From Bordetella flabilis (GTDB lineage Bacteria; Pseudomonadota; Gammaproteobacteria; Burkholderiales; Burkholderiaceae_B), in contig NZ_CP016172.1 of NCBI RefSeq assembly GCF_001676725.1, forward strand, positions 2,356,001 to 2,420,000: a stretch of DNA of 64,000 nt. The letters are read 5' to 3'. The position numbers and the translations under genes are program-made. Numbering within the stretch: position 1 is the first letter of the stretch; every line of letters begins with the position of its first letter. This document shows, piece after piece, positions 19,464-27,761 of the stretch. The notes beneath the pieces are model-generated. The model searched no databases. It worked only from the letters and a program-made list of their open reading frames with translations, and was not told where the DNA came from.

Positions 19464-19805
19464 TCAGCCACCGTTGGGTCCCGACGTCGGGGAAAAGATC
19501 TTCACCACGTTGTACATCCCTGGATCGAACTTCGCTATGGCGAGCGCCTGCTCCAGGTACGGTGACGCGACCGGGTTCGAACGCATTGCTCGATAGTGTT
19601 CGGCGCTTTGCCATTGCGCGTACATGGTCACTTTCGTGCCATCGACGCTACTATGAAGAGCGGCGGAAATGAAGCCTGGTACGTGGCGCACAGATGTATC
19701 GGTGGCACGTGCAAGCAGGTTGACGAGCTCCTGTTGATTCGCTGGCTCGACCGTGAATACATTAATAAGAGTAACGAATTCGGTATTTTCGGTAATCGTG
19801 GTCAT
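19464..19805 (-). CDS. Antibiotic-biosynthesis-monooxygenase (ABM) domain protein
   Basis: A 113-residue small ferredoxin-like-fold protein of the ABM family, with VFTVEPANQQELVNLL at the start and a YAQWQSAEHYRAM segment near 75. Members include cofactor-free monooxygenases and haem-degrading enzymes; the role here is unknown. The ATG at 19805 follows GGAGA by 7 bases, so the upstream ATG at 19818-19820 is less likely. The TGA stop is formed by the first three bases of the adjacent IS terminus, so the native 3' end may be trimmed. It lies downstream of the dehydrogenase pseudogene on the same strand. Confidence 0.82.
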   Translation of the reverse strand: MTTITENTEFVTLINVFTVEPANQQELVNLLARATDTSVRHVPGFISAALHSSVDGTKVTMYAQWQSAEHYRAMRSNPVASPYLEQALAIAKFDPGMYNVVKIFSPTSGPNGG

Positions 19806-19880
19806 GTAGATTTTCTCCATTTAAGGTTTCTATACAACGTGGCGCGGGTTTGTCCAATGAACTAGCTATGCTGCATCCGT

Positions 19881-20849
19881 TCACGGGTACATAATTACCC
19901 GGCCAAAGGCCTGTCTGGACATCACGTAGGCGTGTGCGGCTTGGGCTTCTTGCAATGGAAATTTCTTATCAATTACAACTTTCAGCTCCCCCGTCGCAAC
20001 ACGCTCCAATAAACTATGCACGTTTGCATGAGTACGAACGTGCTCGGAGTCCAACAGCGTAGGAAAGAAGACGCCATGAAGGCTCTGATTTCACCGCCAA
20101 AGGCTTACCGGGTCGAGCTTGTCCTGATTTCGGCCAGAAACTCCAACCGTAATAATCCGCCCTCTATATGCCAACGCCTGCACTCCACGCACCAGGGTAC
20201 TTCCGGCGACGCTGTCGAGAATAAGGTCTACACCTCGGCCATCCGTCAGTGCCGCGACCTCTTTCACAAAATCATTTGTGACGTAATTTATTCCGGCCGT
20301 CATGCCATAGGACTTCAGACGCGAAAGGCGTGCGTCATCTGACGCGGTGGCATACACGATAGCTCCGGCACGATGGGCCAGTTGGATCGCGGCCAATCCT
20401 AATGCACCTGCTCCTGAATGAATCAGTACCGACTGTCCGCTGACTAAATCGCCTGCGCCAAAAAGGCACTCGTGTGCAGTGCCCCACGCGACAGGTACGG
20501 CGGCGGCGATAGTCATATCGAGGGAGTGGGGAATCAGCCATGTATCCGCGGCTGGCGTCGCCACTCTTTGTGCGTGCGATCCCCATGAAAGAACTGCTAC
20601 AACACGGTCTCCCGGCTGGCGATCGCGTACGTTCTCCCCGATCGCCTTGACTATCCCTGCGCACTGATAGCCGACAATGTGCGGAATACGTACCAGAGGA
20701 CGAATTTCTCGATTGATTAGATCGCCTCCTTCTATGGAGATGGCTTGTATCTCTATCAGTACGTCGTCAGGACCACATGCCGGTTCATCAACCGTTTCAT
20801 AGCGGAACACATTCGGCGATCCATTTCCATAATACACGGCAGCCTTCAT
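19881..20849 (-). pseudogene. Zinc-type alcohol dehydrogenase/quinone oxidoreductase with in-frame stop
   Basis: The frame encodes a medium-chain dehydrogenase: a GroES-like N-domain (about 1-115), then the nucleotide site HSGAGALGLAAIQLA and the end YVMSRQAFGRVIMYP. A single TGA at 20091-20093, after PVSLWR, interrupts an otherwise continuous frame; downstream NQSLHGVFFP continues the family pattern. CGA to TGA is the simplest explanation. The start at 20849 is 7 bases after AAGGAG. The truncated product would lack about 70 residues. The region is visibly less GC-rich than its surroundings. Confidence 0.85.
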
Positions 20850-20873
20850 TATCATTCTCCTTGGATTCGACGA

Positions 20874-20933
20874 TTACTGTGCCGCGATGGGAACGATCGA
20901 GCTGATCCGCCAGCCGGCCGCGGTGCGCACCGC
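20874..20933 (-). pseudogene. 3' scrap of a SnoaL-like gene cut by an IS
   Basis: The complement reads AVRTAAGWRISSIVP and ends at TAA 20874-20876, 24 bp before the dehydrogenase start. The GWRI ending is typical of SnoaL/NTF2-like proteins. The 5' part is missing because the IS end adjoins it. It is short, so the family call is tentative. Confidence 0.4.
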
Positions 20934-20961
20934 TGTATTGACCCAGCGAAACGTGCTCAGG

Positions 20962-21783
20962 TTAAGCGGCTAATGCAAACGCCTCAGCCGGTGTCTTCAT
21001 TCCAAGCGCTTGGTGCGGGCGCCGATGGTTGTAAAAGCGTATCCAGTCACCAATCACACGGCTGGCGTGCTGGATGGTCTCAAAGCGGTGGCGATGTACA
21101 CATTGCTCCTTGAGCGTGCGGATTACCCGTTCGACCATACCGTTCTGCTGAGGGCAATGCGGCGTGATGAACTCCTGGCGCAAGCCGTAGCTGCGTACGA
21201 GCGCGGTGTAGCAGCGCGAGGTGAAGACCAGTCCGTTGTCCGATCGGAGCAAGAACGGCGTCGGCACGCGACCTAGCGTTCCGAAGCGGGCGATCAGGGC
21301 ATGTTCCAGGGCGCTGCCCGCGGTGCATGCCTTGCCACTTCGCGACAGATGCCAGCCAAGTAACTCGCGCGTATGGCAATCGATCACCAGTGCGAGCGTC
21401 GCCCAGCCGTCCCGACCGGCCCACACTCGGCACAAATCCGTGGACCAGCGCTCGTTGGGCATTGTCGCCACCGATGGCAGGGCCTGGATGCGTGGCCTGA
21501 AGCCGATCGGCCGCTTGCGGACCTGCCAGCCCATTAACTGGAACACACGTTGTACGGTGTTCTTGTTGAACCCTAATAGGTGCGCAACCGTCCGGTAGCC
21601 AAACGACGGCGACTCCTCGATCATCGCCTTGATCGGCGCAGCGAATTTGGGATCGATCTTCGGCGCCGACTTAACCGGCTTGTAGTACACCGTGCGGCGC
21701 GGCACCTCGAACCAGCGGCACAGCTTGGCGATCGAGACGGTAATGCCGTCGGCTTGTAGTCCCTGGCGGATCATCTCGATCAC
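20962..21783 (-). CDS. IS3-family transposase OrfB
   Basis: A 273-residue DDE transposase. The catalytic acids are visible: Asp in WSTDLCRVW, Asp in LRSDNGLVF and Glu in NGMVERVIRTL. A short HTH_21-like segment (GYRTVAHLLGF) precedes the core. It overlaps orfA by 4 bases. It is complete and probably active. Confidence 0.93.
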   Translation of the reverse strand: MIEMIRQGLQADGITVSIAKLCRWFEVPRRTVYYKPVKSAPKIDPKFAAPIKAMIEESPSFGYRTVAHLLGFNKNTVQRVFQLMGWQVRKRPIGFRPRIQALPSVATMPNERWSTDLCRVWAGRDGWATLALVIDCHTRELLGWHLSRSGKACTAGSALEHALIARFGTLGRVPTPFLLRSDNGLVFTSRCYTALVRSYGLRQEFITPHCPQQNGMVERVIRTLKEQCVHRHRFETIQHASRVIGDWIRFYNHRRPHQALGMKTPAEAFALAA

Positions 21784-22094
21784 TTCTCGTCCTCGCCCAG
21801 CAGGGACTGCAATTTTTTTCTGGCACGCAGCTCCAACATCGCCTCGCCGTACGCTTCTTGAAGATCCTTCAGTTGACGCTCGTATTGCTCTCGGACATCC
21901 TGCGGATTGGCCCTCAGGGCGTTTTCCATGCCGCGCTTGCCGTCATCGACCCATTGCTCGATCTCCGAGGGCGACAGATCGTACGTCTTGCTGGCTTCGG
22001 CAACCGTCGTTTTACCCTGAATAATGTCCAGCACCAGGGCGCTCTTGCGCTTGGCGGTCCAACGCTTGATGTCGTCTTCCATCTTCGTGCTCAT
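21780..22094 (-). CDS. IS3-family transposase OrfA
   Basis: A 104-residue protein (from MSTKMEDD) with a helix-turn-helix of the DUF1153/IS3 type (KTTVAEASKTYDLSPSEIEQ) and a charged C-terminal coiled coil. The frame is open to 22109; the ATG at 22094 better fits the family start. Confidence 0.88.
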   Translation of the reverse strand: MSTKMEDDIKRWTAKRKSALVLDIIQGKTTVAEASKTYDLSPSEIEQWVDDGKRGMENALRANPQDVREQYERQLKDLQEAYGEAMLELRARKKLQSLLGEDEK

Positions 22095-22146
22095 CGTCAA
22101 CTTCCTCAATTATGAAGTGAGCAGGTTTTCACTGGGTCAATACAGC

Positions 22147-23265
22147 GAGACGCTCACGCTCGGACGGTACGGGCCGGCCGGCATGTCGCTGGCTATGGCA
22201 CGCGAGCGGCTGCTCGACGCCAAGCGCTCGGTCGATCAGGGCCTTTCCCCGGCGCTGGAGAAGCGGCGGGCCAAACGGAGGCTGCCGGCCGCCAGGACCT
22301 TCGGCGAGATGACGGAACGCTGGCTGGCCGATGCCCGCATGGCCGACAGCACATGGGCGATGCGCAAGCACATCATCGACCGTGACATCCTGCCGGTCTT
22401 CCAGAACCGGAAGCTGAAGGAAGTCACCCCCGACGACCTGCGGGCGCTGTGCAACAAGGTGAAGGCGCGCGGCGCACCGGCCACGGCTATCCACGTCCGC
22501 GACATCGTGAAGCAGGTCTATGCCTTCGCCATCCTGCATGGCGAGCGACTTGCCAACCCAGCCGACGACGTGAAGGCGGCTTCGATCGCGACCTTCGTTC
22601 CCAAGGACCGGGCGCTCTCGCCGGCCGAGATCCGGTTGGCCTTCCACCAACTGGAGACCATCGCGTCCTATCCGACCATCCGGTTGGCCTTGCGCCTGAT
22701 TCTGCTGACGATGGTGCGCAATAGCGAACTGGTCGAGGCCACCTGGAACGAGGTGGATTTCGAGAGCGCCACCTGGACGATCCCGAAGGTACGAATGAAG
22801 GGGCGCAAGCCGCATGTGGTCTATCTGTCGCGGCAGGCGATGGACATCTTCGTGGCCTTGCACACCTGCGCAGCGGGCTCGCGATTCGTGCTGCCGTCGC
22901 GCTATGACCCCGACCGGTGCATGTCGCATGCAACGCTCAATCGGGTGACCCAGCTCATTGGTTCACGCGCGAAGGACGCCGGATTGCCGCTAGAGCCATT
23001 CACGGTGCATGACCTGCGGCGTACCGCGTCCACGCTGCTCAACGAGGTCGGCTTCAACGGGGACTGGATCGAGAAGTGCCTGGCGCACGAGGAGGGGAGC
23101 AGGTCTTCGCGCTCGGTCTACAACAAGGCCGAGTACGCCGGGCCGCGGCGGCACATGCTCCAGGAGTGGGCCGACATGGTGGAGGCGTGGATCGATGGAC
23201 GCACGCATGTGCCGAAGCTGGTGCCGGAGGACGTGTCGGTCCCGGTGCTCAGCCCGGCTTTGTGA
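22147..23265 (+). pseudogene. Tyrosine recombinase/integrase, N-terminus removed by IS
   Basis: Homology to phage/island integrases starts abruptly at ETLTLGRYG next to the IS end; about 60-90 N-terminal residues (DUF4102 arm-binding domain) are missing. The rest is complete: core-binding domain (about 22290-22570) and the catalytic residues Arg in TMVRNSEL (near 22716), His/Arg in HDLRRT (23008-23019) and Tyr in SVYNKAEY (near 23119). The frame stays open into the IS to 22024, so a fusion protein could be made. It stops 11 bp before abiEi. It is the likely mobilising enzyme of the island. Confidence 0.85.
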
Positions 23266-23276
23266 GAGAGGAGCGC

Positions 23277-24242
23277 ATGATGACCTTAACTGGAACCACT
23301 TCTGGGGTGCAGACCGGGGTTTGCATTTGTCCGAAAAAGATCACTCTGGATGATCTTTTTACTGAAGTTTCAAACTTATGGTCCTTGGCGGAGGTTTATA
23401 AAAATGATATTTTGGGCACTATGGGTGCTCAAAATCCAGGAAAATTGAACCGATTGCTGGCCGAACTGGGCGATACGCGCCTGGTGTCCAGCCGCTGGCT
23501 GCGCGCGCATGACTACTCCAACAGCCTGGTCGCGCGCTATGTCGGCAGCGGCTGGCTGGTGTCGCCGGCGCGTGGCGTGTACATGCGCGCCGGCGGGCGG
23601 CTGCAATGGGATGGGGTGGTCCGCAGCCTGCAGGTCGCGGAGGGCATGCCGCTGCATGTCGGGGGACGCTTTGCGCTGGCCTTGCAAGGGCACGAGCACT
23701 ACTTGCGTCTGGGCGATGCCGGGACGATCACGCTTTACGGACCGACGCCTCCGCCGGGCTGGGTCGGCAAGCTGTCCATGGAGCAGCGCTTCGAGTACCA
23801 GGGCAAAGGGCCGTTCGATCTGCCGGCCGTGTCCTTCACTGCGGAAGCTTCCGAGAAGGCGCTATCCGAGGCGGGCTTCGCCTGGCATTCCGCTGCATCT
23901 GGTGTCGATGCCTTGGTCTGCTCGACCCCCGAGCGGGCCATGCTGGAGCTGTGCGATGGCGTATCGGATGCGGCGGGGGTCTACGAGGCCGATGCGCTGA
24001 TGCAGGCCATGACCACGCTGCGCCCGAAGCGCGTCGACTTGCTGCTGCGTCACTGCCGCAGCATCAAGGCCAAGCGGCTGTTCCTGGCCCTGGCCGATCG
24101 CCACCAGCATGCATGGCTGGCCCACGTGTCGATGGATGGCGTCGATCTGGGCCGGGGCAAGCGGGCGCTGGTCCCCGATGGGCGTCTGCATCCGACCTAC
24201 CAGATCACCTTGCCGGGAGACCTCGATGAGCACCTGGCTTGA
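23277..24242 (+). CDS. abiEi: AbiEi antitoxin/repressor of a type IV toxin-antitoxin pair
   Basis: From ATG 23277 it has 321 residues; ATG 23421 (MGAQNPGK) gives 273. The N-terminal winged helix (KLNRLLAEL, RYVGSGWLVSPARGVYMRAG) matches AbiEi antitoxins, and the remainder fits the AbiEi C-terminal domain. Family members repress their own operon and neutralise AbiEii. The first start has an excellent GAGAGAGGAG site 11 bp after the integrase stop. The extra 48 residues are AT-rich and not family-like, and they contain a palindrome, so 23421 may be the native start. It overlaps abiEii by 17 bp. Confidence 0.88.
   Translation: MMTLTGTTSGVQTGVCICPKKITLDDLFTEVSNLWSLAEVYKNDILGTMGAQNPGKLNRLLAELGDTRLVSSRWLRAHDYSNSLVARYVGSGWLVSPARGVYMRAGGRLQWDGVVRSLQVAEGMPLHVGGRFALALQGHEHYLRLGDAGTITLYGPTPPPGWVGKLSMEQRFEYQGKGPFDLPAVSFTAEASEKALSEAGFAWHSAASGVDALVCSTPERAMLELCDGVSDAAGVYEADALMQAMTTLRPKRVDLLLRHCRSIKAKRLFLALADRHQHAWLAHVSMDGVDLGRGKRALVPDGRLHPTYQITLPGDLDEHLA
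23334..23360. promoter_or_regulatory. Perfect palindrome before the AbiEi core, candidate operator
   Basis: AAAAAGATCA (23334-23343) and TGATCTTTTT (23351-23360) are exact inverted repeats around a 7-base centre. AbiEi proteins are known to bind inverted repeats at their own promoter. A TATAAA (23398-23403) and a GATATT (23406-23411) lie downstream as possible -10 boxes for a start at 23421. It could instead work as a weak terminator for the integrase transcript. Confidence 0.5.
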
Positions 24243-25170
24243 TCGATGGGATCGGCGCTATACGGACCGTGTGCGGCTGCTGGTCGAGATCCTGCCGATG
24301 CTGGCCCAGGAGCCACGTTTTGCGCTCAAAGGCGGTACCGCCATTAACTTGTTTGAGCATGATCTGCCTCGCCTGTCGGTGGATATTGATTTGGCTTGGC
24401 TGCCCGTCCACGACTATGTCGAGGATGCGAAGCTGATCGCTGAAGCGCTCGGAAGCTTGGCCGATGCGCTGCGCGCCCGGCCTTTGCAATTGCAGGTGCA
24501 GGCCTCGACGGGCGAGGGTGGGGCGGTTACGCGATTGGTAGCCAGTCGCGGCCGTGCACGGGTGCAGATCGAGACGACGCCTGTGATGCGCGGCACGGTC
24601 CATCCAGTGCGAACCATGGTCGTGCGGCCACAGGTGGAGGAGGCGTTCGGCTTCGCCGAAGTCCAGGTGCTGGATTTCGCCGACCTGTATGCCGGAAAGC
24701 TGGCGGCGGCATTGTCGCGGCAGCATCCGCGCGATCTGTTCGACGTGAGCCTGCTGCTGGACGATGAGCGGGCGGATGCTGGTCTCTGGCGGACCTTTCT
24801 CGTTTACCTGACTTGTAGTCCTAAGCCAGCATGGGAAATGCTGGCGCCGCGCGTACCTGCGGATTTCGAGGCCACCTTCGAGGCTCACTTCAAGGGCATG
24901 ACGGCTGAGCCCATTGAAGCGACGGCCTTGTTGGAGAGCCGCGAGCGTCTGTTGGCACGCGTGGCGCATTGGCTGGACGAGCCATCGCGTGCCTTTCTGG
25001 AGTCGGTTGAGGATGAGCAGCCGGACTTCGGGTTGATCGGCCTTACCCATGCGGCCGATCTGCCCGGCGTGCGGCGCAAGCTGCACAACCTAGCACAGCG
25101 CACGGCGGCTAAACGCGCTGCGGATCGTGGGCAGTTGGCGGACGTGCTGGCGCGCATCAAGGCGCGCTGA
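24226..25170 (+). CDS. abiEii: AbiEii toxin, nucleotidyltransferase fold
   Basis: A 314-residue DNA polymerase beta-type nucleotidyltransferase of the AbiEii family. The signature LKGGTAINLF (near residue 35) and LSVDIDLAW with the paired Asp (near 50) are intact, and a conserved DLYAGKLAAALSRQHPRDLFD segment lies near 150-170. Family toxins stop growth, giving phage abortive infection and element maintenance. The ATG at 24226 lies inside the end of abiEi (17-bp overlap), the usual translational coupling. All visible catalytic positions are kept, so the pair looks functional. Confidence 0.92.
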   Translation: MSTWLDRWDRRYTDRVRLLVEILPMLAQEPRFALKGGTAINLFEHDLPRLSVDIDLAWLPVHDYVEDAKLIAEALGSLADALRARPLQLQVQASTGEGGAVTRLVASRGRARVQIETTPVMRGTVHPVRTMVVRPQVEEAFGFAEVQVLDFADLYAGKLAAALSRQHPRDLFDVSLLLDDERADAGLWRTFLVYLTCSPKPAWEMLAPRVPADFEATFEAHFKGMTAEPIEATALLESRERLLARVAHWLDEPSRAFLESVEDEQPDFGLIGLTHAADLPGVRRKLHNLAQRTAAKRAADRGQLADVLARIKAR

Positions 25171-25205
25171 CGCAGCGGGTAATACAAGCGGACGGAGAGA
25201 TCGCG

Positions 25206-25449
25206 ATGGTTCACGATTTCACACTGGTCTATGCGTTGAATCCTGAACTGGATTCGCAGGATGAGATCCTGCGCCGGCTGGCCGGCAACGACTGTGCCGA
25301 CGCCATGGTGGGCTGGGGTCGGCCTGGGCATGTCGCGCTGGCCTTCAGCCGGGAGGCACTGGGCCACGATGCTGCAGTCGCAGCTTGCTGCGGCTCAGAT
25401 GGCACAGGTGCTGCCCGGGGCGGAACTGGTCCGGGTGGATATCGGATAG
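25206..25449 (+). pseudogene. Small gene after abiEii, apparently frameshifted
   Basis: ATG 25206 follows GGAGAGA and reads MVHDFTLVYALNPELDSQDE, then GRPGHVALAFSREALGHDAA. It then loses the frame near 25380; the next frame continues plausibly as QLAAAQMAQVLPGAELVRVD to a stop at 25449. The text resembles a family of about 100-residue accessory proteins found near excision/DNA-binding genes. No function can be assigned. Confidence 0.55.
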
Positions 25450-25474
25450 TCGCCGTGGACGCCAGATGGCGGGC

Positions 25475-25750
25475 TCATCGAACAGGGCGGTGCCGACGCA
25501 GCCTCACGTCCGGGCCGGGCGATGTGTCGGCCTCCGTTGATCGCGAGGCTTGCTTGCGGCCTTCAATCCAGGCTTCGACCTCTTCAGATCCCAGACCACG
25601 CAGCGTGGCGTCAGACGGAAGCGCCGGGGAAACTCGCCGCGCTGCTCCATTTCGTAGATGGTCGTTTCCGCCAAGGGCACGATCTGGTGGAGCTCACGTC
25701 GGCGGATCGTGCGGCGGAAGGGGCGCGGTGATCCCTTCGGGAACTGCGGA
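25475..25750 (-). pseudogene. alpA: AlpA-family prophage regulator, frameshifted
   Basis: The complement encodes RRRELHQIVPLAETTIYEME and RGEFPRRFRLTPRCVVWDL, the compact winged HTH of AlpA regulators of integrase/excisionase expression. After WDL one base is gained or lost (near 25595), and the frame moves to EEVEAWIEGRKQAS, the family's normal end. The stop is at 25475-25477. Its presence supports an integrated-element origin of this region. Confidence 0.78.
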
Positions 25751-25768
25751 AGCTCGGCGTACCGCTCG

Positions 25769-25918
25769 GTCCCCACGCCGATATTCTGCTGGGCGTCCAT
25801 CCGCCTATCGTCCACATTCGCAACGAGGCGGATCAGGCGTCCCTGCGCTGGCTGGGCAAAATGCGCGCACGCCTTGCGCGGTATCTCGTTGGCCTGCCGC
25901 AGTTTGCGGACTTCAGGC
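25769..25918. pseudogene. Joined scraps: AraC cupin piece plus IS orfA piece
   Basis: 25769-25855 repeats 16919-17005 (HADILLGV...VHIR...DQASLRWL, AraC cupin). It is joined directly to 25853-25918, which repeats the orfA scrap at 17612-17680. In the first locus these two pieces are about 600 bp apart, so the second copy carries a deletion that fused them. Confidence 0.75.
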
Positions 25919-26120
25919 GCAGGTCAGGTCTCCAGCGCGCGGGGAAGGCTTTCCAGATTTCGCTCGCACCCCTCGTTTGCGGAATGTCATGGTGGTGCGT
26001 GGGTCGTGGCAGGTCGTATCAAAGGGCGCCTCTCAATGATTGCGGCCCAGCCGCATCATTGGATGTGATCGCACCTCTCTGTCATTTCCCGCACGTAGCG
26101 ACCGGGGGAAACGCCGATAA
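25915..26120. repeat. Long direct repeat, copy 2
   Basis: The partner of 17936-18142, roughly 85% identical. Here the repeat includes the last about 20 codons of the intact AraC gene plus about 140 bp downstream of it. It is the better preserved copy. Confidence 0.8.
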
Positions 26121-26904
26121 TCCGCGTGAACATGGTGGTGAAGCTACTTTGGCTGCTGTAGCCGAGCTCCATCGCAATCCGCACGATCGGTACATGACGC
26201 ACGAGCATATCGAGCGCAGTGACAATGCGAAGGTGATCGCGCCAGCGAGCAAATGTCATCCCTGTGTCGGCGAGGAATAACCGCGACAGCGTCCGGCGAC
26301 TGCTTCCGGCCATTTTCGCCAGTACGTCGAAAGATGCCGTATTGGCAGGATCATTGCGCAGATACTCTGTTACTCGCAGGACGCGTGCGTCGTTGCCCGA
26401 CGGCAGAAATAAAAAAGGCGTCGCTTCCGCATGGCGGATTCGCCTGAGGATCAGGCCAGACATCAGCTCCGCGTCTTCCGGCTCCCGTTTCCTGAGCGCG
26501 GACCTGACAAACTCCAGCGAGAGCTCCCTTAGCAGGTCTGATACTGCGATTGAGCGAACAGTCAGCGGCATGGCTGCGGCATGTGGGGAAATCTTGAGCA
26601 GTACCAGCGATGCCATTTCGCTGTAGCTGGCGGAATGCTCCGTTCCCGCGGGGATCCAGACGCCGCGTCCGGCGGGAGCCAGCCACCAACCGTCCCCACA
26701 GCGAATCCTCATGGATCCCTTGAGCACCACACTCAATTGCCCCGCCACGTGGGCATGGCGACCGATCGTCTTGCCTGCAGAATGCTGCACGATTTCCCCG
26801 TCCACGACTGGATCCGGGGGATGAGGCGGTTTGGCAGGCTTGCACACAAGAATGGCCTGTTGGCGAAAGAAATCCGGTAGGAACTTCTCTATCTTGCCAT
26901 TCAA
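26056..26904 (-). CDS. AraC-family transcriptional regulator
   Basis: A 282-residue protein with an N-terminal cupin (GRHAHVAGQLSVVLKGS, HSASYSEM) and a complete C-terminal HTH pair (FDVLAKMAGSSRRTLSRLF; IAMELGYSSQSSFTTMFTR). Only a TTG (26904) is available as start before an upstream stop, so initiation is non-ATG or the N-terminus is slightly shortened. It is divergent from the FMN-reductase operon, with at most about 33 bp between starts, so each promoter must overlap the other gene's 5' end. It likely controls that operon. Confidence 0.86.
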   Translation of the reverse strand: MNGKIEKFLPDFFRQQAILVCKPAKPPHPPDPVVDGEIVQHSAGKTIGRHAHVAGQLSVVLKGSMRIRCGDGWWLAPAGRGVWIPAGTEHSASYSEMASLVLLKISPHAAAMPLTVRSIAVSDLLRELSLEFVRSALRKREPEDAELMSGLILRRIRHAEATPFLFLPSGNDARVLRVTEYLRNDPANTASFDVLAKMAGSSRRTLSRLFLADTGMTFARWRDHLRIVTALDMLVRHVPIVRIAMELGYSSQSSFTTMFTRIIGVSPGRYVREMTERCDHIQ

Positions 26905-26937
26905 ATGAACGCAACAGCAAGGATCGGATCAGGACCT

Positions 26938-27507
26938 ATGACGACCCAACCTCTCCATATCGTCGGCGTGTGCGGCAGCTTGCGCGCCGAGTCGTATAGT
27001 CACGTGCTCTTGCAGACCATCGCAGAGTTGCTGCCCCTCGAGACCCGGTTTTACCAACTCGATATCGGGGAAATACCGCACTATAACGAGGATTACGATG
27101 GCCGGGATTCACCCGACGTTGTGACGAACGCGAGAGTGACCGTAGAACGCGCTGATGCCGTCATCATCGTGACGCCGGAATTCAATCATGGCATACCCGG
27201 TGTCCTGAAAAACACGCTCGACTGGTTGTCCCGTCCGGCCTTTGCAAGCTGCTTTGTTGAAAAGCCGGTCCTGTTCGCGACCGTGTCGCCGGGCGCATTA
27301 GGCGGGGTGCGGGCACAGTATCAACTCCGGGAAACGCTGTCTTCCATGCTGTGCCGCCTCTTTCCGTTGGCGGAGATCGCGGTGACCCATATCCATCGGA
27401 AGCTCGATGGCCGACGCCTCGCAGACGAAGCCACGCTCAACCACATCGGCATGGTGTTGAACTCCTTTTTGAATCAAGCTGAGTTGAAGAGTCGGGCGGA
27501 GGTTTAA
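26938..27507 (+). CDS. NADPH-dependent FMN reductase
   Basis: A 189-residue flavodoxin-like reductase. The phosphate-binding loop is GVCGSLRAESYS near residue 10, and TPEFNHGIPGVLKNTLDWLS is the signature segment near 80. It transfers electrons from NADPH to FMN or to quinones/chromate-type acceptors. The ATG at 26938 follows AGGA; the ATG at 26905 is an alternative. The TAA overlaps the next ATG by one base, showing translational coupling. Confidence 0.9.
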   Translation: MTTQPLHIVGVCGSLRAESYSHVLLQTIAELLPLETRFYQLDIGEIPHYNEDYDGRDSPDVVTNARVTVERADAVIIVTPEFNHGIPGVLKNTLDWLSRPAFASCFVEKPVLFATVSPGALGGVRAQYQLRETLSSMLCRLFPLAEIAVTHIHRKLDGRRLADEATLNHIGMVLNSFLNQAELKSRAEV

Positions 27508-27668
27508 TGATTACGACCAATCTTCTCGCTCTCGGCGCAGGCCTTGCCGTCGGCCTATTGTTCAGTTGGCTCAAGCTTCCTTTGCCTGCGCCGCCAACGT
27601 TGACCGGCATACTGGGCGCACTCGGCGTATTCCTCGGCAGCGTGCTCTTCCGCTATCTCGGATCGTGA
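27507..27668 (+). CDS. XapX domain small membrane protein
   Basis: A 53-residue hydrophobic protein with two membrane segments (LLALGAGLAVGLLFSWLKL; GILGALGVFLGSVLFRYL) and a Pro-rich turn (PLPAPPT), the pattern of XapX/DUF1427 proteins. Its start codon overlaps the FMN-reductase stop. The function is unknown; it commonly accompanies oxidoreductases. Confidence 0.85.
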   Translation: MITTNLLALGAGLAVGLLFSWLKLPLPAPPTLTGILGALGVFLGSVLFRYLGS

Positions 27669-27761
27669 CGGCACTGACTCACGAGTTTGCGCAGCGCTCA
27701 TCGGGCGTAAAGCAGTCCTTCTCCGCAACGCCCCTGAATCAGAGCAGAATGGGCACATGAC

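Larger units (their letters stand above)
18143..19466 (-). mobile_element. Complete IS3-family insertion sequence (1,324 bp)
   Basis: The ends are TGAATCGCCCCGGGT at 18143 and its inverted counterpart ACCCGGGGCGATTCA ending at 19466; similarity extends inward to CGGAGGCT. Two transposase frames on the minus strand fill it. The flanking three bases differ (CTC left, GCC right), so no target duplication is visible. That points to a later deletion or recombination on one side. The left flank is an AraC 3' fragment and the right flank is the ABM gene. Confidence 0.9.
20934..22144 (-). mobile_element. Complete IS3-family insertion sequence (about 1.2 kb)
   Basis: The termini are TGTATTGACCCAG (from 20934) and CTGGGTCAATACA (to 22144). 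The inverted match extends to CGCTGTATTGACCCAG on both sides, and it continues inward as GAAA...TGCTCA. Two transposase frames on the minus strand fill it. The right end lies inside a tyrosine recombinase gene. The left flank is not the missing part of that gene, so the insertion was followed by rearrangement. A decayed relative lies at 13640-14126. Confidence 0.9.

Noticed and set aside
23334..23360. Intrinsic terminator for the integrase
   Set aside because: The stem is mostly A/T pairs with only a GATC-centred core and lies in the possible abiEi coding region, so an operator reading is preferred.
25206..26039. 277-codon open frame after abiEii taken as one protein
   Set aside because: Only the first about 60 codons look protein-like; the rest runs through AlpA and AraC remnants on the other strand.
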